DNA of 64,000 nt, from positions 13,241,026-13,305,025 of the forward strand of contig CM068321.1 in NCBI GenBank assembly GCA_034766995.1. The letters run 5' to 3'. Origin of the DNA: Acanthacorydalis orientalis (lineage: Eukaryota; Arthropoda; Insecta; Megaloptera; Corydalidae). The position numbers and the translations under genes are program-made. The number at the start of each line of letters is the position of its first letter. Positions within the stretch are counted from its first letter, which is position 1. The notes beneath the pieces were generated by a model. It was given only the letters and a program-made list of their open reading frames with translations. It had not been told where the DNA came from and searched no databases. Of the stretch, positions 1-12,359 are shown in pieces.

Positions 1-2755
1 GCCACCGGTGGCTACCACCAGCGTGCACATACATTATTTGTGGTGTAAGTATATTTACGTTCACAGATTAAACTCCATTCGACAAAACCTCAAGTCACTA
101 TACAGCCACATTTGTCGCCCGTCCATATCTGGATTCACTTATCTCGCTTCTGTATTTTATGATGCACGTCTCATTCACTCGCTTCGATAGACAATATATT
201 GTTGGTACTAAATATTAAACTACATTCGATTCACAAGAAAAATATAAATATACACTTACACTTTTCGTGAAGTAAAACCAGAAAGTCAAAAATGTTTCAT
301 TCGATGATAAAAAAGAATTTATTTTAAAAGAAAGAATGTCCTTATTCAAATGCATGCTTAGTTATAAACTTTAAACAACAGAAAATAAATATCCATCACA
401 TTTAAACTTACATTACTGAATCTATATACTGAAATGATGAACTGTGATTAGATTTTAATTATAATGAATGTTACTGTAGTATGCTGACAGGAATATTAAT
501 CACAATTACAAAAAAAACTGCGTTTGTATAAGTCTACTTGTAATAAATTTTCAAATAAGATTTCCTATAATCATGCATTTGTAATCCTAACATCTATCTG
601 TAATGATTTATTTGTAATTGTTTTATAAACAAGCAGTAAAATACAACCGGAAATAATGAATTTCAATGGATAAACTATTTCCGGAGTATTCAATAAATTT
701 AAATTTATTCGGAAAATTATAAAAAAAAATGTGAAAGATCATTTGAAATGGAAACGAATGAGGTAATATCATTATTTCAGTTCGAAATAAAATAAATAAA
801 TAAAAACCTTATTAACCCAATATTGAGACAAATTTTAATTTTTTTATCAAATTAATAAAAATAAGTTGCTGTGACGCTTTTCGCTCTTTCGAATCACTTC
901 AGTTACTAAATTCAGTATTGATACAATCTTTAGGCAGGTTTTAGATAATTGTTGAATAAATAACCTAAACTCTGTTCGAAGATGACACAAGTACAGAAAT
1001 TAATAGAGGAAAAAATATGTGATCTAAAACGATGCTCACCAAGATAATGTATCAACTAGATCACGGATGAAACAATCATACAAAACCCAAAAAAAATGTC
1101 AACTGTCAATACAGTCTTTAAAAAAGTAATGTATTATTTTTTGTTTTGGATTATCTAAGTGTCTGTATTTTACTACCAGTTTAAGCATGTGTTCCATCAT
1201 CAAATATACATTATACTTTAGATTTCGCTGATCCATTGTTCTAATAGTCTTCATTCTTTTGGATTACTTCTCTTTCCTCTACTAATTTCGGAACCTGTAC
1301 CATCTTAGAAACACATCAGTTCATCAATAGACACATAGATAATACAAAAGTCGAAGACATCAAAACAATTCATTAATTAGATCATGGGTATAAAAATATG
1401 GAATTATAATTTTAAATAGATTGATAATAGATATAAATAACCAGATAAATCATCTTTAATAAAGAATAATTTGTAACAAATATTTAAAATTCAGTATATA
1501 AAAATATTATTTTAATAATTTTATTAATTAGTTAAATTATTATTTAAAACTGAATTGTAATTCGTTAATAAATTATTGTTCTAATGTCTTTGTATTATTG
1601 ACATAGATTTATGTAATGAAATTTCAGCTAAAAATATATCTAATACTGTGAAAAACAGCAATTTAATATGCAGAAAAAATAAATTGGTCCCTTAACAGGA
1701 CAAAATGTTTATCCTCTAGCCGCTGGTCAAGCAATCTTTTTTAGGAAAGGAATGACATATTTATAAAGAAGATTAATTAAAAAAATATTTATTTTAAATT
1801 TATTGAACTTTGAAGTTAAAGAAATATAAAAATTGTGTATATATATATATATAATGAAGTGTGTTTGGTAATATTTGTATACGATACATACATCTTAAAA
1901 CAATATACACCAGACATTTTCTTTGAAGTTTAATTTCCTTTGAATTCAGAATATAACCACCGTGTTTAAAAGACAATGTCTTAAATAGCCATTCAATGTT
2001 ACGCTATTGTGTACAGTGTCGAGCTCAAGATGCCTCCCGATGGAAAATACAATTACGGATCATAGGTCGATGTGAGCGTTCATAAATAAAGAGTCACGTA
2101 TTGGCTATCCTGCTCAAATATCTTTACGAAATGACAGTTAAAAAAGGATTCGTCGACCATTTAACTTTTTTTAGATTGTCGTCTTTAACAGTATGCTTGC
2201 AAGCGGTTCGCGTTGGCCACTCGTTTATTTTTTATGTGACATAGTATCAGAAGTCAATTGTTCACTCGTTTCTTTTTACTACGTGAATAACTTGTAATTG
2301 ATTTTTCTCGAGAAACATTTAAACGAGTTGTTAAATCGAATTATGGGTTCAATGTTACGAAAATTGGGAAGTTTAATATGTAATAAATTTCGTATAAATT
2401 TTGATACTTTTAACAATAAGGCTATTATCTGGGAAAAGTATAAACGATATCAAAAAGTTTAATAATATGTATCTGTTATTTAATGTATATTCTATATTTC
2501 ACTACCAGTTTTCGGTCCAATTTTCAGGAAAAATGTAGATAATTGTTAGATTTTATATAACTACAAAATTGTTTACAATCTAGCTTATGATTACACACGT
2601 GTTAAAATAAGTAATGGAAAAAGAAACTCGAGTAATTAAAAAAAAAAAACAAAACCGACCAAGTCATAGTTTTAAAATTCAAATTGCATTATCATCCTCA
2701 TAACCAAACTCATTAAATCATAGAAAATGAAAATATATTTGGGTACAGTGTCAAA
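1..2755. other. AT-rich non-coding stretch
   Basis: No gene is visible. It opens with a 12-bp perfect palindrome (GCCACCGGTGGC, 1-12) in a slightly GC-richer first 200 bases. A 16-bp TA run lies near 1838. At about 1150-1345 there is a weak copy of a dispersed repeat with the motif ACTACCAGTTT..GCATG, described separately. The 60-codon frame near the start has no recognisable features. Confidence 0.6.
1150..1345. repeat. Degenerate copy of a second inverted-repeat family (FB2)
   Basis: The left part reads TTTACTACCAGTTTAAGCATG followed by TTCCATCATCA. The right part carries TACTAATTTCGGAACCTGTACCATC. The same core (ACTAGTTTCAGCATGAATTCCAT) occurs near 63689, and its relative lies beside the hairpin at 3205-3275. 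By eye this is an old, diverged interspersed repeat. No coding capacity and no clear target duplication are seen. Confidence 0.3.
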
Positions 2756-2769
2756 ATATAATTATTTTT

Positions 2770-3090
2770 CACATATTAATTTTTAATTCCGATCAAAAGC
2801 CATAAAGGAGATCTGATAAAAAATATTAAATAATTGATCATTGATAAAATTTGGTTGTTTCTGCATATTTCGATGGTGTTGTCCAGTGTTAAGGTATAGA
2901 AAATCTCTGATCCCAGAAATCTCAAGATTTTTCTGTACCTTAGCGTAGAAATAATACAATTAAAATGCGCATAACCAATCATCAAAAATGATTAATAATC
3001 AGTTACTGTTTCTTATATAGAAAAAAATAATGTGGTGAAAGAGCGAAAAATTAATCCGTGAAAGTTAATTTAGCTATAGTTACAGAATTA
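2770..3090. repeat. Fold-back MITE-like element, copy A
   Basis: Member of a dispersed inverted-repeat family. The inner stem pairs AAGGTATAGAAAATCT (2891-2906) with AGATTTTTCTGTACCTT (2925-2941). The outer left arm carries TTCCGATCAAAAGC. The right end carries CGTGAAAGTTAATTTAGC, matching the right ends of copies B, D, E and L. It has no open frame of its own, so it is a non-autonomous element or a decayed hairpin repeat. A weak 69-codon frame on the minus strand crosses it and is judged spurious. Confidence 0.6.
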
Positions 3091-3204
3091 TATTGTAATT
3101 TAATTGTTAAAATTATAATTGTATTTCTATATATCTGTCATGGTTATCTTGTGATCTTCGTCATATTCGGTCATTTGAATTTTTCTTCTCCACTATTAAG
3201 TACT

Positions 3205-3251
3205 CTTCAGGTAAATACTAAAGACTTTGATACTTTGGTATCTACCTGAAG
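3205..3251. repeat. Strong 19-bp stem-loop
   Basis: Arm 3205-3223 (CTTCAGGTAAATACTAAAG) pairs with arm 3233-3251 (CTTTGGTATCTACCTGAAG): 17 Watson-Crick pairs, one G:T pair and one mismatch, around a 9-base loop. The sequence after it, GATGAAACTAGTAACG, resembles the reverse complement of the FB2 motif at 63.69 kb, so the hairpin is probably the core of a small repeat element rather than a host regulatory structure. Confidence 0.55.
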
Positions 3252-4175
3252 ATGAAACTAGTAACGAATAACAGAATCTCAAATGATCGAAAAGAACGAA
3301 GAACACTATATATATATATATATATATACTGATTCTTTATTTACGAATGGTTTTAAAATACAAAAAAATATTTTTCAAGCATATTATTTAATTGTATGAA
3401 AAATTATAAATTTATATAAACTTAATAATTAATAATATTACAAGTGAAAATTCTAATTTGATAAAAACATAATTATACAAATAGAGATAAATAATGTATA
3501 GTTAAAGGAATATTATATTAAGAATAAGTAAAATTGAAAAAATCCGATATCTTCTTGAAGCATCTAGATAAAATTTAGCCATGACTTTGTATCCCTCAAT
3601 CCACTAATATTCATTACAGATAAAGACTCATTAACTAGAACAAAACGATTCTGGTATGTGAAAATAATCTATTTTTCATTAAAAAAAAGTCATCTTCTTC
3701 TTTGCTCAGAATTTAAGAAAATAAAAACATACGATTTACCTGTCATTCTAGTTAGTAGTACAGTTGATAAACATAATAATAAATATATGTTTTTTGAACA
3801 TTAGTTTAAGTTGAAACGGAATCGACGTGTTTATTTTGGCACTGTTCAAGAAAAAATCTTGGCAGTGCGGAACAAGACATGTTACGTAATTAGATAGAAA
3901 CAGTTGACAAGCATCATTAAAGATAAAAACAAAAATAATTTCACTGAAGAAATATTATTTACTGAAAATATATAGAAATTATTTTCAGTACTTTGTTTAC
4001 TTTTCTACATGGTTCGTTTCAATAAATAAATGATTTTTCGGCTAGAATAAATTGTATTGTATGTCCACAACCTTTCAAGAGAAACTATAATTTATAATGT
4101 TAGAATTATATATAAATAATAATATCATATTAATAAGAAATAAATAGAAAACATTATCTTCCTCTGTTTTTATGT

Positions 4176-4197
4176 GTATATATATATATACACACAC

Positions 4198-4241
<44 letters not shown>
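4176..4241. repeat. (TA)n/(CA)n compound microsatellite
   Basis: A TA run, a short CACACACA stretch and a second longer TA run are visible directly. Confidence 0.9.
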
Positions 4242-4246
<5 letters not shown>

Positions 4247-4760
4247 GGTAACAATAAATACTAATTACTTCAATTTAATGTATAGCAGAATTTATTTATA
4301 ACAACTGCTGTAATATTTCAATGTACTCTTTTATGATAGTCTCTGTGTTTTGTAAGTAAATATTCTAACACATTAAAATATGATAAATTTGTCTTTATCT
4401 ATCTATGAACCAAAATTACAATAAATTTTAAATAAGAACAGTTAATTATTCATAAACATTATTTTTGCATTACCATGTTAGTTGAATTTGTGTACACTAT
4501 AAATTGGACATGTCTACGGGAAAAAATATTGGCATTTCTTTTCATTTTCTATTTGGAATTCTAATAATGAAACTATCAGTTTATATTTATAAAATTTATG
4601 GTTATAATTTAAGTTTGTTATAAAAATGAGCTATTTATTAATTATATATTAAATACATTTATAATAATGACTTATTTTAGTTTTATTCTAATTTAATATA
4701 TAATTTATTTAAAAACAATTATTATTATTATATTTATATTCATACTTACTGTACACATAA

Positions 4761-4771
4761 TACACACACAC

Positions 4772-4851
<80 letters not shown>

Positions 4852-4855
4852 TATG
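4761..4855. repeat. (CA)n(TA)n compound microsatellite
   Basis: ACACACACACA leads into a nearly pure TA array with one TG interruption. Confidence 0.9.
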
Positions 4856-5265
4856 TATTTCGGTATTTAGACACAATCACCCACCAGGAAATGACCCGAG
4901 TCATTAACCCCAATTACACAATTCGTGGTCACAGGTCAAGCGCACTATTCTTTCTGTCTATACGAGTTTTGGTCGTTTTCTTATGACGATCTCATTCAAG
5001 GATGGACCCCCTCGAAGATAATCAATGTTGTTCATGAAAGCTCATTTATGTTATGTATGTTAATATATGAAAGAGATCTCGAATAACCTGACAGACTCTT
5101 TGGTTAATACAAAATACTAAATTACAACTTTTAACGTAAAATTAACAACTATTTTTCTAATTATTGTTAATCTTATTTTCTTTTGTTTATTGCGATAGTC
5201 ATGACAAAACCAAACAATTTTCATTTAAATAAATATATCTTACACTTGCACATATGCAACACATT

Positions 5266-5284
5266 TATATATATATATATATAT

Positions 5285-5373
<89 letters not shown>
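5266..5373. repeat. (TA)n array flanking a mariner on the left
   Basis: About 100 bases of nearly uninterrupted TA ending directly at the left end of the mariner at 5374. It continues on the other side of that transposon at 6196. This fits mariner insertion at a TA dinucleotide inside a pre-existing array, or array growth from the duplicated TA. Confidence 0.9.
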
Positions 5374-5377
<4 letters not shown>

Positions 5378-6195
5378 GATGGTTCGATAAGTTTGGTAAA
5401 TTTTCTATGATATGTCTCCACCATTCATTTGGTAACGTTACACTTATCAAGTGTCACTTTTCAAGCTAGTAAAGGCGAAATTTCAATCAGAAGTAACATG
5501 TTGTTCACTTTCTATAGATGTTTGAATTGGCCATTGTAGCAGTTTCCGCAAAAATGGTAAAAAACGAGCAGGCCTTTTTGCGTCGATTCTTCGCCGTGGA
5601 TGAAACATGAATCTACCACTTCACACTTGAGTCGAAGCAGCAGGCAGAGCAGTAGACAACGACTGGTGAAAGTGCGCCGAAGAAGACGAAGACCATTTTG
5701 TCGGCTGGGAAGTTGATAGGCATTGTTTTTTTTGTGATTCCCAAAAAATCATTTTAGTCTACTGCATAGCGAAGGGGAAAACGATAACAAGAACCTATTA
5801 TGCAAAATTATTGGACCGTTTAAAAGAAGAGCTGAAACAAAAACGGACAAGATTGACGTACAAAATGTGCTCTTTCATCAGGACAACGTGCCGTTCCACA
5901 AATCGACCATCACAATGGTAAGACTGTACGAATTAGGTTTCGAATTGATTCCCAATCCACCCTATTCTTTGGATTTGATCTCGTGCAACTTCCTCCTCTT
6001 CCCAAACTTGAAAATTCAGCTCAGTTGGGAGAAATTTTTGTCGAGTGAGGATATCATCGCCACCGTCAATCTGCATTTTTTAGATCCTCTGGACCAAGTG
6101 TATAGCCCTTAATGGAGACTATGTTGAAAATAACATCGATTTTTCCAAATACAGTGTTTAACTTACATTTTACTATACTTATCAAACGACCCTCG
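5374..6195 (+). pseudogene. Internally deleted mariner element, copy 1
   Basis: An 822-bp mariner-type (irritans-like) transposon. The ends are inverted repeats: left TGTAGATGGTTCGATAAG (preceded by TA), right CTTATCAAACGACCCTCG (followed by TA). The transposase can be followed on the plus strand only by crossing frames. The N-terminal DNA-binding (helix-turn-helix) part is missing. The catalytic region starts near 5577 (FLRRFFAVDET, then a stop where Trp is usual). The second catalytic block, HQDNVPFHKS, is near 5877. The third block reads LISCNFLLFPNLK, so the third catalytic Asp is replaced by Asn. The C-terminus is frameshifted near 6110. The length is well below the roughly 1.3 kb of intact mariners. 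It is dead but well delimited, and it shares its internal deletion with the copy at 52142. Confidence 0.85.
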
Positions 6196-6207
6196 TATAT
6201 ATATATA

Positions 6208-6238
<31 letters not shown>

Positions 6239-6272
6239 GTACATATATACATATATATATATGTGTATATAT

Positions 6273-6365
<93 letters not shown>

Positions 6366-6399
6366 TAAACATATATGTATATATATATATATACTCGTA

Positions 6400-6447
<48 letters not shown>
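6196..6447. repeat. Long (TA)n array with (TG)n block
   Basis: About 250 bases of TA with a (TG)n block near 6210 and scattered TG/CA and A-rich interruptions. It directly abuts the right end of the deleted mariner. Reading it in frame gives only Ile-Tyr repeats on both strands, which is the source of several spurious frames. Confidence 0.95.
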
Positions 6448-6449
6448 GG

Positions 6450-7294
6450 TACAAAAGAAACAAGAAACACTTCTACTGTGGTATTCAGCAATAATTTACA
6501 ACATTTAAATTCTTTTTAACATATGCACGTAATATAAGATATTAAGTGATTGCAAAACTGCTGTCTAATTTTCAATGAATCGAATTTGTCTTTTCATTCT
6601 AGAAACAATGTCACAATATATAAACTTTAGATATATTTTAAAGGTATGTTCATAATTATTATTTAAGCATGAATTGAGTTGATACTGAAATAGTTCTTAT
6701 TAAAAATGAGCGCTGGTAGTTTGCACTTTCAGCAGACTTGTTATTTAATTTTTACAAAATGTTAATGTTTCAATAACCATAAAAACAACTTGGTATTGTG
6801 TATGAAGAAGATAAAACATTGATTAGATTCTGGTTCGAATAATTCCAATGTGACAAATTGGTTTCTAACATAAACTAGGATCTGAACAAAGTCAGAACGT
6901 TGGTGAAGGTCTTATTTGAAATGTTATGTAAAAAATACACGCAAATTAATTGAGAAGATTTTTGAGAGAATAAACATCAATAATTTGATGGCATTTTAAT
7001 ATGCTTTAAAAGCTTCAATAAATCTAAATTTCATAAATCTAATTATCCGTTTCAGTCGCTAGAAAAACAATACTTTTATACCTACTATATCCGTAAAAGC
7101 CGTAAACAATCGCATATCTTCGTTGTTCAACAGTAAACCAATCCGCTTTTATGATATAGTCATATGAAGGACAAAATGCTGTAAAGTATTTTAATAAGCA
7201 ATGGATATTTATTACATTGATTGAATAGGCTAGTTAATTTATAAATATAATAAATATTTCTATAAAAGGAAATTAAAGATTTTTTACTAATTTA

Positions 7295-7356
<62 letters not shown>

Positions 7357-8108
7357 TTTATATAAGTATAAATTCATGTCTGTATATGAATCTATACAAG
7401 TACATACAAATTTCTAAAATATTTTTCCTTATTAAGTGTTCATCTAATTTTAATACATATTATGTTACGTAGTATAAAACATAAGTGACCAATCACCTAG
7501 TTAAATACTCGTCTGTTAATAGAAGAAGGATCATTCTTTCCCACGTATGTCAAAACAAATTAATTTAAACAATATAGCAATAACATTTTTCCGAACATAC
7601 TACTAATATGTTTAGAATAGCCCACACAACAGACTACTCGGATATGTGAACGAAAAAAAATATATTAATTAACAGAAATAATATCAAAAACTGAACACTA
7701 ATGCCCATGTACGAGCCTAAACGAGAGCCACGAAAAATGTCATAAGTTTGACGCGTACAACGATTTTAAACTAGATGATTAATAATTGACTTGTACAAAA
7801 TAAAATAAAAAAAACTCTGACATGAGTAATTAAATAATTTATACGACCATCTTAATCACGTACTATGTTATAGTTTATACAGAACCAATCATTAATTACG
7901 TTAGGGAAAGTTGTTATTTTTCTATTGGGAGCACGTGTATATCTTCGGACGGTATATGTTTCATGATCTTTAAACACACGCCGTAGTAAATTATATACGT
8001 GATTTTAAAGTGTTAAATTCGAGACGACTTTGTCAGTGGGTTTAAATTATTTTAAGTTGCTTCTCATTCAGATATTTTGAAAGTCATAGACTATTATCAC
8101 ATCGGAAT
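6450..8108. other. AT-rich non-coding stretch
   Basis: No gene or clear element is recognised. There is a pure TA array at about 7299-7350. The segment at about 7700-8040 is slightly richer in CG dinucleotides but has no promoter motif or frame that I can defend. Confidence 0.5.
7299..7350. repeat. (AT)n microsatellite
   Basis: Pure AT dinucleotide run of about 52 bases. Confidence 0.95.

Positions 8109-8154
<46 letters not shown>
8109..8154. repeat. (TA)n(GA)n compound microsatellite
   Basis: A TA run switches directly to a GA run at about 8132. The same (TA)n-(GA)n order, or its reverse complement (CT)n(AT)n, recurs at 33.2, 50.6, 51.3, 53.4 and 53.9 kb. Confidence 0.95.
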
Positions 8155-8297
8155 ATGGTTCAAAATGACTGGATTTTTAAGTACATCTTTTTGTACTATT
8201 ACCGCACTTTCGTTTGTCTAAATTTTAAATTCTGGGAAAAAAATAAAAAATATGCACACTTAAAGGTATTACTACATAAGAATAAAAAAATTCAGTG

Positions 8298-8327
8298 TAT
8301 ATATATACATATATATATATATATATA
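8298..8327. repeat. (TA)n array at left edge of mariner
   Basis: A TA array ending exactly where the mariner's left inverted repeat begins at 8328. Confidence 0.85.
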
Positions 8328-9644
8328 CAGGGATAGACCAAAAAGTAATTGACTTTTTTTCTAATAGATGGATATATTTGCCTTGAAATGTAACTAACTT
8401 CATTCCAAACCGCAAATTCACTATATGACTTAACAGCTGAATGTTCAAGCTGGTTGTAGATGAAGAAAATGCACGATTTCATTAATAATTGCTTGTTTGC
8501 CGTCGTTTTCAAAATGGAAAATCAAAAGGAACATTTTCATCATATTTTGCTCTATTACTTCCAAGAAGAAAAACCAATGTGAAAGCTCATAAAACTTATG
8601 TGATGTGTATGGTTAAGATGCCTTAAGACTACGGTAGTGTCAGAATTGGTTTGCTGGATTTCAATCTAGACATTTTAAAATTAAAGGTGCAGCACGCTCA
8701 AGAAAGCCAATCGAAGATGCCAAAGTAAAGGCATTGATCAAATCAAATCAGCGTTTAATGATACGAGAGATTGATGAGAATTTAAACGTATCGAAATCGA
8801 GCGTTGAAAACCATTTAAAACAACTTGAATACATTATTATTAAGGTCGATATTTGGGTACCACACGAGCTCAAAGAAATTCATCTCATTAAGTGCATCAA
8901 CATCTGCGATTCTTTCTTGAAAAGTGAAGAAAACAATCAATTTTTGAAACGTATGATAGAAGGTGATGAAAAATTGATCATATATAATAACATCGAAAGA
9001 AAATAATCGTAACGCAAGCGACATAAACTTGTTCAAAGCACTCCAAAGGCAGATATTCACCAAAATAAGGTTATTCTGTCAGTGTGGTTAGATTTCAAAG
9101 GTATTTTATATTTTGAGCTTCTTCCAAACAACAAAAACATTAATTTGGACGTGTACTGTAATCAATTGATTAATGAAATAATGCCATCAAACAGAAGCGT
9201 CCAGAATTGGTGAATCGAAAAGGTGTTGTGTTTCACCATGATAACGCTAGACCACATACAAGAAGTTTGGTCACTCGTCAAAAACTGTTGCAGCTTGGAT
9301 GGGATGTCTTACCATATCCACCATATTTGCCAGACCTGACACCATTAGACTACCATATATTTCGTTCTTTGCAAAACGCCTTCAATTGTAAAACCTTCAC
9401 TGCTGATAAAGATATAAAATCGTTCTTAGAAATGTTTTTTGCCGAAACAATACAAATTTTTTCGAGCGCGGATCATGAAAATTATGCAAGTCAAAATTAC
9501 GCGAATCATGAAGTTGCCTGAAAGATGGAAGAAAGTAATCGAACAAAATGAACAACATAAAGTTTAATAAAGTTGTAGTTTCCCATGATAAATTTTCCTT
9601 TAATTTATGTAGAAAAAACGGCAATTATTTTTTGGCCAACCCAA
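8328..9644 (+). pseudogene. Nearly full-length decayed mariner element
   Basis: A 1317-bp element, the normal length for mariner. Ends: left CAGGGATAGACCAAAAAGTAATTG, right CAATTATTTTTTGGCCAACCCAA; they are inverted repeats and are flanked by TA on both sides. The single-ORF transposase can be traced on the plus strand from MENQKEHF near 8513 to [13 protein letters not shown] near 9530, with stops and frameshifts. Visible blocks: a helix-turn-helix segment (NVSKSSVENHLKQL, about 8788), the linker motif WVPHEL (about 8854), first catalytic Asp in GDEK (about 8962), second in HHDNARPH (about 9231) and third in TPLDYH (about 9340). All three catalytic Asp codons persist although the frame is broken. 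A 33-bp partial tandem duplication sits near the C-terminus (9468 and 9501). The end sequence and RSLQN motif suggest the cecropia/mellifera side of the mariner family. Confidence 0.9.
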
Positions 9645-9662
9645 TATGAATATATATGTGTA

Positions 9663-9710
<48 letters not shown>
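9645..9710. repeat. (TA)n/(TG)n array at right edge of mariner
   Basis: Starts with the TA that flanks the mariner and runs through TATATGTGTG into a pure TA array. Confidence 0.9.
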
Positions 9711-9712
<2 letters not shown>

Positions 9713-10011
9713 TAAATTAAAATTTACTGTTTTATTTATAATATGACATGCCAGGAGTATGTCATACAGTGAATGTCTGCAATAATAAATGTACTAAAAT
9801 AAATTTATGTTTGAGAACTGTACATAAACTGTTCGCAAAAAGTCTGTTCAAACCAAAAATTACTATAATTTCACGAAAAGTTTATAAAAACGTTTGATCT
9901 ACCCTCGGTTCACATTGGTCAAGTTACTCAGTCTATTGTAAATATTAATTTTTCAAAAAGTACGATATTTACGCAAATCGCGATGTTATTATTATATATA
10001 TATATATATAT

Positions 10012-10053
<42 letters not shown>

Positions 10054-12177
10054 ATATATATATAATAATATATATATATATATTATTGCTACATTATTGA
10101 TCTGAATTGTCGATGCGCGCTTAAACCAATCAATCAATCAATCAGCTAATTTATTTCTGTAACAGCGAAGACAAATTAAAATCTTGATCAGAGATTGTTT
10201 CACTCACACACAGTTTTAATTCATTTTCGTTCGTTTTCTTCGAAAAATATAAGTCGATATCCTGTAAAAGCACAATGCATGTAGGCGAACACAATCCGAT
10301 TTAATATGAAAACGTTATTTTTGTTTTGAACGCTCCTACTACGTAAAATATATTCTAAGAGGAAAGAAAAAAGCTTTCCGTCGAAACATCGCGTTTTATT
10401 TTGTCCGGTGGGCGAGATGATTTGTTCAACATTTCATTTTATGGATTGGAATGATATAATTTTCATTGTTTAAGACAGCAGTATACATCTTTTTTACTGC
10501 CCGTGCTAAATGTATATAACGTATGTTGTATTTAATATCGCTGGAATTTTTGTTATTGAATACTGTGAAAAAAAAGGTTTTTTTATGATAAATGTCTTTG
10601 TTGATCAATTAGAAATATATACACTTTTTGTTGAAATTATTTTTTTTATGTTTTATTGTCTTGCATAATTTTCAATAATCAATCTTTTATAAATCACTTT
10701 TACTTTTTTACAGTATATACTATAAAAAGAATTTAAATAACAACAGATACAATTATATAAATAATAACATACTCATGTAGAAAAAATATTGAGTAATGAG
10801 TTTATTCGATTTTTATTTTAAATTTTTATATAAAGACTGTTGATTTCTTTTTAATTCCTAATTATAATTTCCTAATTTTCATTAACATTAACTTTTTGAA
10901 TGCACTTTTCTTTAATATTTCATGCGTGGAAAAAGACATATTTTTATTGTATTATATCATTTTTTCTTATTCTAACTGCTTACATGTAATTTATAAACAG
11001 ACTTTCTTGTATCTAATTAATATAAATTCATTATGTCAACAAAACTGTAAAATACATAACATTTTTTTATTCCACATATTTTTTCAATTATACAAAACCT
11101 TACTCTCTGGTTATATTTTCTAATACTTCATATTTTATTTGACCAAATCGTTTCTCTTATTGAAAGTTTTATTCAACCAATATCTGGATCTAAGTCGACC
11201 TTCGTAACAATTGTAATAAATAATGACAGTTGTAATCAAAAAATCAACATGTATCACAGATGACAAGTCAACCTACAGATCCGTTTTTATCTACAACTTT
11301 TATTCGCTTCGTGACTGACAAATATCCATCTTTACCTGATAATTTTTTACCATATTTGAATTTTTTATTATACTGTGTTCCCTACCTATCGATTTAAATC
11401 GATCAGACTGTTTAGTTGTTTTCGACAAGACAGCTGATCGGTGTCATATTTTTTGAGACACTTTTTTTAAATATACTTTTATAAAATGGACTAACTATAA
11501 ACTAATATTAGATAACTAATTCGTATAAAATACTATAAAAAAATATCTTTTCATTTATGGCTTTAAATCTAATACATTATGTAATCAATATGATTATAAC
11601 TAATATTCATTTTTTTCTTTTAATTATTCACAAACATGTTAATGAATTCTAAAATAGTTTTCTGCCATTCTTTTTGGACGACGATCCACTAATCTAAAAA
11701 GAATATTGACTTTTTTTGATGAAGATATTAACAAATATGTTTTATATTTAATAAATTAAGGTGACCAATCCAAGTATTTAAGAATACTATCAATGTCTTT
11801 AATGGTTAAATATTTTTAACAATTCTTGTAGAATATTTTAGGTAATTTTCTTATCACCTAATAGAATTTCGATCTATCGTAAAATCAATTTCTACATTTT
11901 GGTAATGAAATTTCTGTGTGTTTCAATTCGTATTCACTATATAAATTAGATGAACTTCATTCATTTTTTCTAAAATTATGCTTCTTAAAGTCAATATAAA
12001 TTTATTGACATATCTATCATAATTATTTAATTCTGTCTCAAATAATTTTTTTTATAAAAAGTATAATATGTACATTATTTCATACAATGATAATCTGGTG
12101 ATTGTTTGATTTTTAGATACACATCAAAAAAAATAGAAAATGACAAAAAATAATAATATGCTTCGGAAGATTTCAAA
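9711..12177. other. AT-rich non-coding stretch
   Basis: No gene is recognised. A mixed TA/TAA array lies at about 9994-10085. A 69-codon frame there is repeat-derived. The 75-codon frame near 10900 is a low-complexity Ile/Leu/Phe/Tyr-rich frame with no motif. Confidence 0.5.
9994..10085. repeat. (TA)n array with periodic TAATAA interruptions
   Basis: Blocks of TA are separated by ATAATA at several points, suggesting repeated slippage or internal duplication of the array. Confidence 0.9.
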
Positions 12178-12200
12178 TATATATAAACATAAATATATAT

Positions 12201-12246
<46 letters not shown>

Positions 12247-12267
12247 CTAACTATATATAACTATATA

Positions 12268-12304
<37 letters not shown>

Positions 12305-12340
12305 AATATATATATATATATATAAACATAAATATATAAA
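12178..12340. repeat. Complex TA array with repeated ATAAACATA units
   Basis: Four TA blocks are separated by AAACATAAATA and AACTATATAA units; near-identical interruptions at the two ends give a roughly symmetrical layout. Confidence 0.85.
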
Positions 12341-12359
12341 CATTTTTACAAATGAATTT

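Larger units (their letters stand above)
3260..5260. other. AT-rich non-coding stretch with TA arrays
   Basis: No gene is seen. It holds TA arrays at about 3307-3328, 4176-4241 and 4761-4855; the last two are joined to short (CA)n runs. A GC-richer patch at about 4860-5040 (CACCCACCAGGAAATGACCC and following) is unlike its surroundings but has no convincing frame. Confidence 0.5.

Noticed and set aside
5183..6519. Long overlapping frames on both strands made of Ile-Tyr repeats
   Set aside because: They are translations of (TA)n arrays, open in several frames on both strands, with no independent coding signal. The same applies near 28.9, 40.0, 51.9-52.2 and 60.7 kb.
8225..9063. Minus-strand frames over the 8.3-kb mariner
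   Set aside because: They are shadows of the plus-strand transposase relic.
12178..12340. A CRISPR-like or regularly spaced array in the TA/ATAAACATA block
   Set aside because: The units are simple AT repeats with irregular spacing and no unique spacers; the DNA is eukaryotic in character.
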